Assembly: GCF_030362855.1 (NCBI RefSeq)
Contig: NZ_JAUCBP010000006.1
Span: forward strand, 423,717-487,716
Reading direction: 5' to 3'
Source: Neoalteromonas arenosi
Lineage (GTDB): Bacteria; Pseudomonadota; Gammaproteobacteria; Enterobacterales; Alteromonadaceae
Length of the DNA stretch: 64,000 nt
Part shown: positions 49,054-58,173 of the stretch, in pieces
Layout of the letters: each line of letters starts with the position of its first letter
Numbering within the stretch: position 1 is the stretch's first letter
Notes under the pieces: model-generated
What the model saw: the letters and a program-made list of their open reading frames with translations, nothing else
What the model was told of the DNA's origin: nothing
Database searches by the model: none
Program-made: the position numbers and the translations under genes

Positions 49054-49425
49054 TTATAGGTATTCGTTGAGAGCCGCTTCACCCCAACCGACGAGACGAC
49101 CATTTTTAAATACCAACGGCGTACATTCATCCTTGGTAGTGACGCCGTCACCTGATGAGCGCTGAGTGCGGTAATAAAGTACGCGATAATCTGAACCATC
49201 GCGCTGATAAAACTCATCAAAATCAGCCATGCCCATGCGACTCGACACTGACTCCAATGTCATATCCACATCTAATTTACTGATATGACGGCGGTTATTC
49301 GTTTCTCGCTTTTCCCAGTCACTGCTGTACGAGTACCCATCACCGTCACCACCGACTGAGACGACACAACCAGAAAGCAATAGTGGCGCGCAAAGTGCGC
49401 ACGCGATGAATGATTTTTTGAGCAT
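49054..49425 (-). CDS. DUF3192 family lipoprotein
   Basis: 123 aa. Lipoprotein signal with lipobox LLLSGC, Cys19 (MLKKSFIACALCAPLLLSGC). The mature domain is DUF3192: KLDVDMTLESVSSRMGMADFDE..YRVLYYRTQRSSGDGVTTKDECTPLVF. Similar to the SmpA/OmlA-like fold. It has a second homologue at 54486-54860 that is not a lipoprotein. Function unknown. Confidence 0.82.
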   Translation of the reverse strand: MLKKSFIACALCAPLLLSGCVVSVGGDGDGYSYSSDWEKRETNNRRHISKLDVDMTLESVSSRMGMADFDEFYQRDGSDYRVLYYRTQRSSGDGVTTKDECTPLVFKNGRLVGWGEAALNEYL

Positions 49426-49610
49426 TTTTTGTGATTCCTTTAAAAAATTGAAACGCCTAATGAATAGGTCTAATTGTTTTAATCAAGAACTTTGCCAACT
49501 TATTAACTCATTGTTTTTAATAAATAATATTCATTCAGCAATAAATAGGGCTCGTTTGAGTTCGTTAAATTAGCTATTATTTGGCATTATTCACTACGTA
49601 AGAGCCTACT

Positions 49611-49916
49611 GTGACACCGGCCATTCAACAACTCTGTCTTAGCTTATACCAACAAGGTTTAGAGCCAACCACTAGCCTGCTGCGCGCGAAATCGTCGCCC
49701 AAATTGACTCTGCCTCAGGCAGTTAAAGCCATTCAGTGGTGGCAACAACAAGACAAAGAGCACTTGTTGCGCACAAGTTTGCCCCTGCCCATTAAGGAGG
49801 AGCCCGAAACTCGTGCAATCAACAATTTAGCAGAATTAGAGCAAAGACTTGAAAAAGCTGAAGCGGAGGTCGCTGAGTTAAAAGCAGCGTTAGCTGCTCT
49901 CAAAGCCGGCCAGTAA
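49611..49916 (+). CDS. Hypothetical coiled-coil protein (101 aa)
   Basis: Starts with GTG at 49611. The N-terminal part looks like a small helical domain (AIQQLCLSLYQQGLEPTTSLL). The last 35 residues form a heptad-patterned, Glu/Ala/Leu-rich coiled coil (AELEQRLEKAEAEVAELKAA). No membrane segment or signal. It converges on syd. I do not recognise a named family; the N-terminal part has the feel of a DNA-binding adaptor, but there is no motif to support that. Confidence 0.6.
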   Translation: MTPAIQQLCLSLYQQGLEPTTSLLRAKSSPKLTLPQAVKAIQWWQQQDKEHLLRTSLPLPIKEEPETRAINNLAELEQRLEKAEAEVAELKAALAALKAGQ

Positions 49917-49926
49917 ATCCGACAGA

Positions 49927-50496
49927 TTACTCAGCGTCAATGATGTGCGGTTTGAGCTGTGCGATAAAACTAGCGAGATCAGTGGCCAACACTTCTTGTG
50001 GCTCTTTGCCTACGCGCTCCAATACCACTTCGCCGGTGCTATTTAGCACGCTAATGATAAAATCCTCTTCATCGGTGAGCGCGAAAAACAGGGTTTCCGC
50101 CTGTTTGAGCTTGCGCTTCATCAACACATGACCAACCAGGTTTTGTTGCAAGCGCTCAAAGTCATCTTTGTTCCAGACTTGTAGTAAAGACAACGGCCCG
50201 CGCGCAGCCATAGCCTCAAAGTGATCGGCGTAATAGCGGCAATAATAGGATTTGAGTTGCTCGTTCATCCCTAACTCAAGCGCTTCTTCCATGCCCGCAA
50301 AGCTGTTTTCACCCGCCTGCTCAACCGGCCGCCAGTTAACGTACTCTCCGTCTGTATGGTCAGGTGCAGTGCACGGAGATAACCAGTCACTGTCAAACTC
50401 AACCTTATGTTTTGCAGGCAATTGCATGTATTGGTCGATAAAATTATCCAAACATTGAGCTATATTTTTTTCTGTCACGTAAACGCTCCACATCAA
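49927..50496 (-). CDS. syd: SecY-interacting protein Syd
   Basis: 189 aa (E. coli 181). Recognisable conserved parts are SPCTAPDHTDGEYVNWRPV, SYYCRYYADHFEA and LLQVWNKDDFERLQQNLVGH, and the C-terminal LASFIAQLKP. Peripheral inner-membrane protein that binds SecY and checks complex integrity. It is adjacent to divergent queF, as in E. coli, supporting the assignment. Confidence 0.93.
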   Translation of the reverse strand: MMWSVYVTEKNIAQCLDNFIDQYMQLPAKHKVEFDSDWLSPCTAPDHTDGEYVNWRPVEQAGENSFAGMEEALELGMNEQLKSYYCRYYADHFEAMAARGPLSLLQVWNKDDFERLQQNLVGHVLMKRKLKQAETLFFALTDEEDFIISVLNSTGEVVLERVGKEPQEVLATDLASFIAQLKPHIIDAE

Positions 50497-50550
50497 AGTC
50501 TTGGTATCATACCGAAAACGACCAACAAATGTGCATAGAAAAGCGCGAAT

Positions 50551-51396
50551 ATGAACAAGTCAAAGCAAACAAATAACAATCCCATGGACAGTCTAACGTT
50601 GGGCCAAACCGTTGATTATGTTGAGCATTACGATGCCTCCATATTGCAACCGGTGCCACGGCAAATTAATCGCGATGAGATTGCGATCACAGGCGATAAC
50701 CTTCCCTTTAGCGGCGTTGATATATGGAATGGTTATGAACTGTCGTGGCTCAATAGCAAAGGTAAACCCCAGATTGCAATACTGCAATGCAGTGTGCCGG
50801 CTGACTCGAATAACTTGATCGAAAGCAAATCTTTTAAGTTGTATCTAAACAGTTTTAATCAATCGGTTTTCAATTCGATTGATGAGGTACAACAAACCAT
50901 AACTCAAGACTTAAGTGAATGTGCCGGCGCACCTGTGGATGTGACTTTGGTTACGCCCGCGGGTTTTGAACAACTTAACATCCGCTCTTTAGTGGGCAAC
51001 TGTATTGATGATCTAGACGTTGAAATCAGTCACTACGATTACTCACCGTCGCTGTTACAACGCGGTAGCGAAATTGTCACCGAGACATTGGTGAGTCACC
51101 TACTAAAATCCAATTGCTTGATCACCAATCAACCCGATTGGGGAAGTGTACTGATCCACTATCACGGACCTAAAATCGACCATCAATCACTGCTCAAATA
51201 TCTGATTTCGTTCCGTACCCATAATGAGTTTCACGAACAGTGTGTAGAACGCATTTTCTGTGATCTTATGACGCTCTGTGGCGCGCAAAAATTAACCGTC
51301 TATGCGCGTTATACACGCCGCGGTGGTTTGGACATCAACCCGTTCCGTTCTAACTTTGAACAGCCCTATGCTAATTTGCGCTTAGCGCGCCAATAA
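50551..51396 (+). CDS. queF: NADPH-dependent 7-cyano-7-deazaguanine reductase
   Basis: 281 aa, type II (long, two-domain) QueF. Reduces preQ0 to preQ1 for queuosine. The QueF motif ESKSFK is at residues 91-96. The catalytic Cys is Cys189 in [13 protein letters not shown], and the C-terminal [15 protein letters not shown] and [16 protein letters not shown] complete the fold. An alternative ATG 33 bp downstream (50584) fits a shorter N-terminus. Confidence 0.95.
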   Translation: MNKSKQTNNNPMDSLTLGQTVDYVEHYDASILQPVPRQINRDEIAITGDNLPFSGVDIWNGYELSWLNSKGKPQIAILQCSVPADSNNLIESKSFKLYLNSFNQSVFNSIDEVQQTITQDLSECAGAPVDVTLVTPAGFEQLNIRSLVGNCIDDLDVEISHYDYSPSLLQRGSEIVTETLVSHLLKSNCLITNQPDWGSVLIHYHGPKIDHQSLLKYLISFRTHNEFHEQCVERIFCDLMTLCGAQKLTVYARYTRRGGLDINPFRSNFEQPYANLRLARQ

Positions 51397-51486
51397 AAAG
51401 TAATGAAAATCAACATCGAACATTGACCTACTAGTCATTTCAGGCAATGCTTTACGCTAGGACGTTACATAGATCGAGCACGACCC

Positions 51487-53034
51487 TTGGATAAGAAACA
51501 ACTAGAGTCACTCAAACAACACAATGAGCAGTTGGCACAAGTCATCATTCGCTTGTCGAATTTTTATGAAGGTGCCAGCACGGAAGTGGATAAAGAGCTC
51601 AAAACATTGCGCAGCCACTTGTCAGGCAAGCCGAACATAACCTTGGCGGCCGTCAGTATTGGCAAGCTCAACAATTTGTTAATGCAAAATGCGCAGTCAC
51701 TGAAAAAGCAAACCACCGATACCATAAGCCGCTTAGAATCAGCCATTAAGCGCCTGCAACGCTCTGACTCAATTACCTCAGAGCTCAAAAGTGAAACCGC
51801 GCGTTTTTTGTCGTCCTTGAGCATGCAATCAGGGTCGTTATTTAGCTCGTTGCCGCAGTTTGAGCGCGCGCTGATTCTGTATCAGCAAGCGTTAGATAAC
51901 GAGCCTAAAAATACAAATGGTCAATCAACTAACGGCCAAACTGTCGCAGAAGCACAAACACAGGATGCACTCTCGCAGCCAATCGACGAGCGCTTACATG
52001 CGAATATTACGGCTGAACTACAAGGACTGATTGAACCTTACTATCAAAAGAACAAGTCAGATAAACAGCTCAGTGAAGTACGCAAGAAGCTACTCGACGG
52101 TCTAACCCAGCATGAATTGCTTGAATGTTGTCTGGTATTGATTCGATTGATCGTCAAAGACGTTGTTAGAGAAGCGGGCGTTAATGGGCAAGTGATCGAT
52201 GGGTTACACCGATCGATCATTAGTATCAATCAAGATGTTTCGCAAACCATCGAAATAACGCAGTCACAGTTTGAGAATAAAGCCAAACATCACCAAAACT
52301 TGCAAACTCAAATTTCCGACATGGGCGAAGTGGTCAATCAGTCCGATGATCTAGACAAGCTCAAATCTGAAGCGCAGCAATATTTGGAGAAGATGCAAGA
52401 CAGTATTAGCCAGCACCAAGAAGCCGATAAAGAGGAAGAAGAGAAGTTAATTCTGTTGTTGCAAAACATGCAGCGCGAATTGACGTCAATGGAAAAGAAA
52501 ACGCAACAATACCGCAAGAAGTTACTCGAGCAGCGCTCGCAGACGCATATGGATCCACTTACCAAGATCCCCAACCGAATTGCGTACAACGAGCGTATTG
52601 AGCAAGAGTATCAACGCTGGCTGCGTACCAAAGCGCCACTGTGTATGGCCGTTGTAGATATTGACCACTTCAAGTCAATCAACGACAAATACGGTCATGC
52701 GGCGGGCGATAAAACATTACAAGTCATCGCCAAGCAGCTAAAAGGTAAGCTGCGCAAGACCGACTTTCTGGCCCGCTGGGGCGGCGAAGAATTTGTGATA
52801 TTATTCCCCGATAGCGAGCTAAAAGACCTCTTAGCGCCGCTTGAAGAGATCCGCAAAAAAATGGAATCCCTACCCTTTAAGTTTAAACAAGAGCCAGTAA
52901 CTATCACTGCGTCATTCGGACTCGCTAAGTTTGCCAACGAAGACACCGTTGAGAGTGTGTTTGACCGCGCCGACAAGCACCTTTATTCAGCCAAGAACAA
53001 TGGCCGCAATCAAATTGTAAGTGATCAATCTTGA
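51487..53034 (+). CDS. Diguanylate cyclase with long coiled-coil N-terminus
   Basis: 515 aa from TTG at 51487. Residues 1 to about 345 are predominantly helical and coiled coil with no membrane segment. The GGDEF domain (about 350-515) has DPLTKIPNRIAYNERI, active-site GGEEF at 432-436 and an I-site RKTD five residues before it, so it should be active and product-inhibited. Upstream sensory domain unassigned. Its stop overlaps or nearly abuts ppnN, so the two are probably co-transcribed. Confidence 0.92.
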   Translation: MDKKQLESLKQHNEQLAQVIIRLSNFYEGASTEVDKELKTLRSHLSGKPNITLAAVSIGKLNNLLMQNAQSLKKQTTDTISRLESAIKRLQRSDSITSELKSETARFLSSLSMQSGSLFSSLPQFERALILYQQALDNEPKNTNGQSTNGQTVAEAQTQDALSQPIDERLHANITAELQGLIEPYYQKNKSDKQLSEVRKKLLDGLTQHELLECCLVLIRLIVKDVVREAGVNGQVIDGLHRSIISINQDVSQTIEITQSQFENKAKHHQNLQTQISDMGEVVNQSDDLDKLKSEAQQYLEKMQDSISQHQEADKEEEEKLILLLQNMQRELTSMEKKTQQYRKKLLEQRSQTHMDPLTKIPNRIAYNERIEQEYQRWLRTKAPLCMAVVDIDHFKSINDKYGHAAGDKTLQVIAKQLKGKLRKTDFLARWGGEEFVILFPDSELKDLLAPLEEIRKKMESLPFKFKQEPVTITASFGLAKFANEDTVESVFDRADKHLYSAKNNGRNQIVSDQS

Positions 53035-53039
53035 ATACC

Positions 53040-54422
53040 ATGACACGCGTACAGCTAAACCCTGTTGGCTGGATTAGCCAGCTCTCGCAAGGTGAAGTTA
53101 CCTTACTAACCGATACTGCTAACAGCGAACTCTATCAAACCTTTCGCAATTGCTGTCTAGCCGTTCTCAATAGCGGCGTAGACGAAGATGATGCCGAAGC
53201 ATTATTCGCGCCGTACGAATCCTTTGAAGTGAAATTGGTGCGGCGCGAACGCGGCGTAAAAATGGAACTGATCAATCCGCCGGAAGTCGCCTTTGTCGAT
53301 GGCAAGTTGATCGCAGGTGTGCATGAGCATCTGTTCTCGGTATTACGCGATTTGCTCTACATGCACGTCAAATACAACGGTATCGCTGAATGCGAACCCA
53401 GCGAGGTTCGGCGACTATCTGATGTCACGGCAACCTGCATTACCGACATGGTATTTGATATGCTGCGCCATGCCGATGCCCTAGTAGGCAATGACGATCT
53501 AAACACTGTCGTTTGCTGGGGCGGACATTCGATAGGCACAGAAGAGTACAGATACACCAAGGAAGTTGGCTATCAATTAGGCCTGCGAGAAATGAATATC
53601 TGTACTGGCTGTGGACCTGGCGCAATGAAAGGGCCAATGAAAGGCGCTGCCATCGGACACGCCAAACAGCGCTTCCGCAAAGGGCGTTATATCGGTATTT
53701 CAGAGCCAAGTATTATTGCCGCTGAACCGCCCAATGCGATTGTCAATGAACTGATCATCATGCCCGATATCGAAAAGCGCTTAGAAGCCTTTGTTCGAGC
53801 CGCGCATGGCATCGTCGTGTTTCCAGGTGGTGTAGGTACCGCGGAAGAGTTGCTCTACATTCTCGGCATTCTCATGCATGAGAATAATGCCCAGCATCCG
53901 TTTCCACTGATCCTGACGGGGCCTGCAGCCAGTGCAGACTACTTCGCGGCAATCGACCGGTTCGTTGCGGCGACCTTAGGGCCCAAAGCTCAGCAAAAGT
54001 ATCAAATTATTATTGACGACCCGCGTGAAGTTGCGCGCAGTATGAGCCTTGGCCGCCAGAAAGTAGAGCAATACCGTCGTGCAGTGGGGGATGCGTTTAG
54101 TTTTAATTGGTCGCTAAAGGTTGACCCAATCTTTCAACACCGATTTGAACCCACCCATGAAGCTATGGCGGCACTCCCGATTCACCGCGACCAACCGATC
54201 GCCAGCCTAGCTGCCACTTTGCGACAAGCTTTTTCGGGTATAGTCGCGGGTAACATTAAATCGTCGACGGTCGCACAAATTAAGCAGCATGGCCGATTTG
54301 AGTTGTCAGGCGATCCTGAATTAATGACACTCATTGACGACTTGCTGCGGTCCTTTGTCGCGCAACAGCGCATGAAGCTGCCCGGCAGTAAATACGAACC
54401 TTGTTACATTATTAATGTTTAA
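53040..54422 (+). CDS. ppnN: Pyrimidine/purine nucleotide 5'-monophosphate nucleosidase
   Basis: 460 aa from ATG at 53040; a TTG at 53031 overlapping the previous stop is an alternative. Matches E. coli PpnN (YgdH): LYQTFRNCCLAVLNSG, VKLVRRERGVKMELINPPEVAF. The LOG-type core has PGGVGTAEELLYILG, the phosphate-binding motif, and GAMKGPMKGAAIGH. Releases ribose-5-phosphate from NMPs; E. coli PpnN is controlled by (p)ppGpp. Position near queF/syd matches E. coli. Confidence 0.95.
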   Translation: MTRVQLNPVGWISQLSQGEVTLLTDTANSELYQTFRNCCLAVLNSGVDEDDAEALFAPYESFEVKLVRRERGVKMELINPPEVAFVDGKLIAGVHEHLFSVLRDLLYMHVKYNGIAECEPSEVRRLSDVTATCITDMVFDMLRHADALVGNDDLNTVVCWGGHSIGTEEYRYTKEVGYQLGLREMNICTGCGPGAMKGPMKGAAIGHAKQRFRKGRYIGISEPSIIAAEPPNAIVNELIIMPDIEKRLEAFVRAAHGIVVFPGGVGTAEELLYILGILMHENNAQHPFPLILTGPAASADYFAAIDRFVAATLGPKAQQKYQIIIDDPREVARSMSLGRQKVEQYRRAVGDAFSFNWSLKVDPIFQHRFEPTHEAMAALPIHRDQPIASLAATLRQAFSGIVAGNIKSSTVAQIKQHGRFELSGDPELMTLIDDLLRSFVAQQRMKLPGSKYEPCYIINV

Positions 54423-54485
54423 TTTTTTTGACGATAGGATTAAGCTTTACACATAGCAGCAAGTGGCGAGGAGAGCGCGGTAAAA

Positions 54486-54860
54486 ATGGGTAATAAAGTC
54501 GTTAAAATGGTGATAGCAGGGTTCGCTCTGTACGCTATTTTCGTTTATTCGGTAGTGTCTTTCTTCCCTGATCGTCCAGAAGATATGGATTGGGAAGACC
54601 GTGAACAATTCAATAAAGTGCAGATCGCAAAACTCAACCTAGGTACATCTAAAGCCGAAATCCTTGCGCTGTTGGGTTCGCCGGATATCACTGAGGCTAA
54701 AAAGACTCGCGAAGGCATGCTGCAAGTGATGTTTTATCGCACTCAACACATGAAATCTGATGGCATTACAACGCAAAACGAATGTACGCCGTTGCTATTT
54801 GAAGATGATGTGTTAGTGGCTTGGGGTGATGGTGTATATCTGAATTTCCTCGAGGGATGA
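54486..54860 (+). CDS. DUF3192 family membrane-anchored protein
   Basis: 124 aa. One N-terminal hydrophobic helix (MVIAGFALYAIFVYSVVSFF), no lipobox, then the DUF3192 domain (KVQIAKLNLGTSKAEILALLGSPDITEAKKTREG..FYRTQHMKSDGITTQNECTPLLFEDDVLVAWGD). Paralogue of the lipoprotein at 49054-49425: the YRTQ..S.G.TT..ECTPL.F core is shared. Overlaps the next gene by 4 bp. Function unknown. Confidence 0.82.
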   Translation: MGNKVVKMVIAGFALYAIFVYSVVSFFPDRPEDMDWEDREQFNKVQIAKLNLGTSKAEILALLGSPDITEAKKTREGMLQVMFYRTQHMKSDGITTQNECTPLLFEDDVLVAWGDGVYLNFLEG

Positions 54861-56506
54861 CCCCACAAGACTTAGCGGAGGTGATGACGAGCGTCAAACA
54901 TTACCTCCGTTTCCAAAGCCAGTATGATACGCACACCGACCCCAAGGCCTTCATAACGGCATCATTGCAGTGTAGCCAACTGCTGATAAAAACATTCAAC
55001 AAATCCCCGGCTCTAACCTACATTCAATTAGAAACACTATGGCAACAAAAGCCATCCACCCAGCCATTATTCAATATTGGGCTGTTACTGTTAATTTGCC
55101 GCATCAACCAAGTCAGCGATACGTTCGTACAGCACGCGGTTGCTGGGATACTTATCGGCAACAGTATAAAAGGCTGTTCTAGCGAGTCAGAGCGACACTC
55201 AAGTTTTAAGGCCGTAAACCGGCGTATCAATGGCCAACACTTCGATACATTGCGATGGAGTCTTATCCACTCGCTGCGCAAAGATGTGAGTACATCAGCT
55301 CAACAGTGCGTCGCATTTGATTGCGTTAGACTCACCGGCGTTGTGACCCAGTCTTTGGCGCTGATGAAGCACGTGTCACTACCAGCGCTCGCCAAAGCAA
55401 TCAATCAAACTATCCTGCAGTACCCGCAATACCAGCCCCTGATCAATCCGCTATTTGAACTCGGCAGTGATTTTTTAACCGGACTGGTGGTGAAAAGCGC
55501 AAACGGCACAGCATTTATCGTAGGACATACGCCAGACAGTATCGCCCTTGCGAGTTTGAGTAAAGGTGACAATAGCGAGCGCCTGCTAACCGTTGAACAC
55601 ATGAAAGCAGTTGAATTGTGGCCGCGATTGACCCTGCAACGCCGTATGCCGCCGAAGGTATTACTGCAGGTGATGGCGCTCGCCACCCCGAAACAGCGCG
55701 AGCATTGCAACGCGCTTGGCAAGCCAAGTCAATTTAGCGTGCAATACCCACCCAATGACTTATTGATGATTTTGGATGCGCTGAATAAGCCGACTATTGA
55801 GCCAGCAACCCTGGCGCAACTGATTGGCAAAAACACACTTTTTACGACTGTTTTGCAGCGCTCAGCCACCGAACTGAATAGATTGAATATCAATGTCAGT
55901 AATATCAAACAATCAATTATGACACACGGTACCGAACGCATTGCGGCTGTGTTAACAGAACACATTCTTTGGCAACGCCTATCGCGTTCACAATTTCCAT
56001 TGAGCAAACCATTTGAGCAGCTGTGCTTATTGCATCGTCAAGTTTGTGCCAGCATCGCCGAGTTGTGCAAGTTGGGGATCCCGCAGCAGTTTAGCCTATC
56101 CGCCCTACTACAGCTGTCGGGTTTATTTACGACCTCGTCATTGCGCCTATCACACCAATGGCAAATGGCCACAACCGAACTGGGCAAGGTTGACACTCTA
56201 ACATCAGAGGCAGCCGCTATAGACTTCAACCAACAAGCATTTGCGTTGGCGAAGAGCTGGCACCAAGGAAGAGAGGCGACAGCGCCATTTGAATCGAGTA
56301 CTGGCATGGCCAAATCCGCCAGAATTTTTAATGATGTACACGCCATCTCGTTAAATCTGTGCCGACAATGGTTACAACGGGGCATCTATTCGGAATCAGT
56401 GATCCCGGCCGAAATTCAACAGCAATGCAAACGAATTCAATTTCAACCGGCCTATGTTGACATTCTTGTTGAACGCCACTGTCAAGCCATATACCAGCCA
56501 ATATAG
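54857..56506 (+). CDS. HDOD-like hypothetical protein (549 aa)
   Basis: No close family recognised. The centre (about residues 290-425) has the helical pattern of an HDOD domain: NDLLMILDALNKPTIEPATLAQLI, then NIKQSIMTHGTERIAAVLTEHIL and HRQVCASIAELCKLGIP. Metal ligands of true HD phosphohydrolases are not visible. The N-terminal 200 residues are also helical. No signal or membrane segment. Starts 4 bp inside the DUF3192 gene. HDOD proteins often sit in signalling networks; that role here is inference. Confidence 0.6.
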   Translation: MTPQDLAEVMTSVKHYLRFQSQYDTHTDPKAFITASLQCSQLLIKTFNKSPALTYIQLETLWQQKPSTQPLFNIGLLLLICRINQVSDTFVQHAVAGILIGNSIKGCSSESERHSSFKAVNRRINGQHFDTLRWSLIHSLRKDVSTSAQQCVAFDCVRLTGVVTQSLALMKHVSLPALAKAINQTILQYPQYQPLINPLFELGSDFLTGLVVKSANGTAFIVGHTPDSIALASLSKGDNSERLLTVEHMKAVELWPRLTLQRRMPPKVLLQVMALATPKQREHCNALGKPSQFSVQYPPNDLLMILDALNKPTIEPATLAQLIGKNTLFTTVLQRSATELNRLNINVSNIKQSIMTHGTERIAAVLTEHILWQRLSRSQFPLSKPFEQLCLLHRQVCASIAELCKLGIPQQFSLSALLQLSGLFTTSSLRLSHQWQMATTELGKVDTLTSEAAAIDFNQQAFALAKSWHQGREATAPFESSTGMAKSARIFNDVHAISLNLCRQWLQRGIYSESVIPAEIQQQCKRIQFQPAYVDILVERHCQAIYQPI

Positions 56507-56622
56507 TTAAACTTTAGTCTAACAAGCCTATAGTTTTGCGTGATAAGCACTGTTCGATGTCACCATGATCGAGTAAAATGCGCGCCATTCAACGTAAATT
56601 ACCAACCAAAAGAGGAAATTTC

Positions 56623-57630
56623 ATGACACAACAACGTATCACGGTCATCCGTGGTGACGGCATCGGCCCAGATATTATTGATGCAACGATCAAGATCCTT
56701 GACAAAGTGGGCTGTGATTTTGTGTATGACTATGCCGATGCTGGTCTGATGGCCCTAGAAAACCACGGTGAACTATTACCACAAGAAACACTAGAGCTAA
56801 TCGCAAAAAACAAAGTGGCATTAAAAGGCCCATTAACTACGCCTGTTGGCGAAGGTTTCACATCAATCAACGTCAGTCTGCGTAAGCAATTTAAACTGTA
56901 TGCGAATTTACGCCCGGTATTGTCTTTTAAAGGCACCAAAGCACGTTACGAAGATATCGATATCATCACGGTACGTGAAAACACCCAAGGTATGTATTCA
57001 GGCTTGGGTCAAGTGGTATCTGAAGATGGTTCAGAAGCTGAAGCAATGAGTAAAATCACCCGTGAAGGTGCAGAGAAGATTGTCACTTTTGCCTATGAGC
57101 TTGCGCGTCGTGAAGGTCGTAAAAAGGTAACGGCTGTTCACAAGGCCAATATCTTAAAATCAACGTCTGGCTTGTTCTTAAAAGTTGCGCGTGAAGTCGG
57201 TGAGCGCTATCCGGACATCGAATCGGCAGAGATGATTGTTGATAACTGCTGTATGCAATTGGTTATGAATCCCCACCAGTTCGATGTGATTGTTACCACT
57301 AACTTATTTGGTGACATCTTATCTGATCTTTGTGCGGGTCTTGTGGGCGGGCTTGGTATGGCTCCAGGTGCCAATATTGGTGAAGACTGTGCAATTTTCG
57401 AAGCAGTGCACGGCTCAGCACCTGATATTGCAGGTAAAAACTTAGCCAACCCAACATCAGTAATCCTTGCGGCTATTCAAATGCTTGAATATTTAAACAT
57501 GGCCGATAAAGCCAACGCGATCCGCACGGCACTTAAAGACGTGATTGAGTCTGGTGACCGCACCACTCGTGACCTAGGTGGTGAATCCGGTACTACTGAG
57601 TTTACTGAAGCGGTATTAGAGCGTTTATAA
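56623..57630 (+). CDS. Isocitrate dehydrogenase (NAD-type)
   Basis: 335 aa from ATG at 56623, with AGAGGAAATTTC upstream deciding the start; an ATG at 56578 would add 15 unconserved residues. Beta-decarboxylating dehydrogenase with VIRGDGIGPDI, substrate motif SINVSLRKQF, and metal site NLFGDILSDL. The cofactor loop reads HGSAPDIAGK, with Asp-Ile where NADP enzymes have Lys-Tyr, so NAD+ is the likely cofactor. TCA cycle enzyme, or a paralogue alongside an NADP IDH. Confidence 0.9.
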   Translation: MTQQRITVIRGDGIGPDIIDATIKILDKVGCDFVYDYADAGLMALENHGELLPQETLELIAKNKVALKGPLTTPVGEGFTSINVSLRKQFKLYANLRPVLSFKGTKARYEDIDIITVRENTQGMYSGLGQVVSEDGSEAEAMSKITREGAEKIVTFAYELARREGRKKVTAVHKANILKSTSGLFLKVAREVGERYPDIESAEMIVDNCCMQLVMNPHQFDVIVTTNLFGDILSDLCAGLVGGLGMAPGANIGEDCAIFEAVHGSAPDIAGKNLANPTSVILAAIQMLEYLNMADKANAIRTALKDVIESGDRTTRDLGGESGTTEFTEAVLERL

Positions 57631-57651
57631 AATAAACCGCTAACACTTTCT

Positions 57652-57677
57652 AAAAAGCCACGTTTGTGGCTTTTTTT
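57652..57677 (+). terminator. Intrinsic terminator after isocitrate dehydrogenase
   Basis: Stem AAAAAGCCAC (57652-57661) with GTGGCTTTTT (57666-57675), 4-nt loop, followed by a T-run. Lies 22 bp after the stop. Confidence 0.93.
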
Positions 57678-57819
57678 ACGCCTGAAAACTGGCCAAAACC
57701 TGCCCTAGTCAGACCAAAACAACGCGCTAAACTCTCTCTTGCGCAATATTCCCCTTTAATGGAAACTGCGCGCCAAAGGAACCGCTCAAGTTTGAGTATA
57801 AATGCAATGGAGAAAGACG

Positions 57820-58128
57820 ATGAAAAAACTACTAATGAATGGCTTGATGATGAGCTTGGCACTATTTATTGCCGCCCAACCCGCAACAGCAGCAGGTGCA
57901 AAACCGGCTGCTAATAAGCCATATGCTGAACAAGCTGTAAGACTCAACCTAAATACCGCTTCAGTGGAGCAATTAACCCAATTGAAAGGTATCGGCAAAG
58001 CAAAGGCCGAGGCAATTGTTGAATACCGCAATACTATTGGTCAGTTTCAAACCGTAGAGCAGTTGGAAGATGTAAAGGGTATCGGCAAGAAAATGGTTGA
58101 GAAACTTAAATCCCAAGTCACAGTGTAG
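57820..58128 (+). CDS. ComEA-like helix-hairpin-helix protein
   Basis: 102 aa from ATG at 57820, with GGAG 9 nt upstream; an in-frame ATG at 57802 is less likely. Signal peptide about residues 1-25 (LMMSLALFIAAQPATA). The mature domain is a tandem HhH unit with NLNTASVEQLTQLKGIGKAKA and LEDVKGIGKKMVEKL. ComEA-type proteins bind dsDNA in the periplasm and are needed for transformation in competent bacteria; many gammaproteobacteria keep such short forms. Confidence 0.88.
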   Translation: MKKLLMNGLMMSLALFIAAQPATAAGAKPAANKPYAEQAVRLNLNTASVEQLTQLKGIGKAKAEAIVEYRNTIGQFQTVEQLEDVKGIGKKMVEKLKSQVTV

Positions 58129-58134
58129 CGAGGT

Positions 58135-58164
58135 TTCCCACCGCAGCATGTGTTGCGGTGGGAA
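58135..58164. terminator. Hairpin between convergent comEA-like and galU
   Basis: Perfect 11-bp stem (58135-58145 with 58154-58164) and 8-nt loop between two convergent genes. No U-run follows on either strand, so it could stop or stabilise either transcript. Confidence 0.55.
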
Positions 58165-58173
58165 TTGTGCGTG

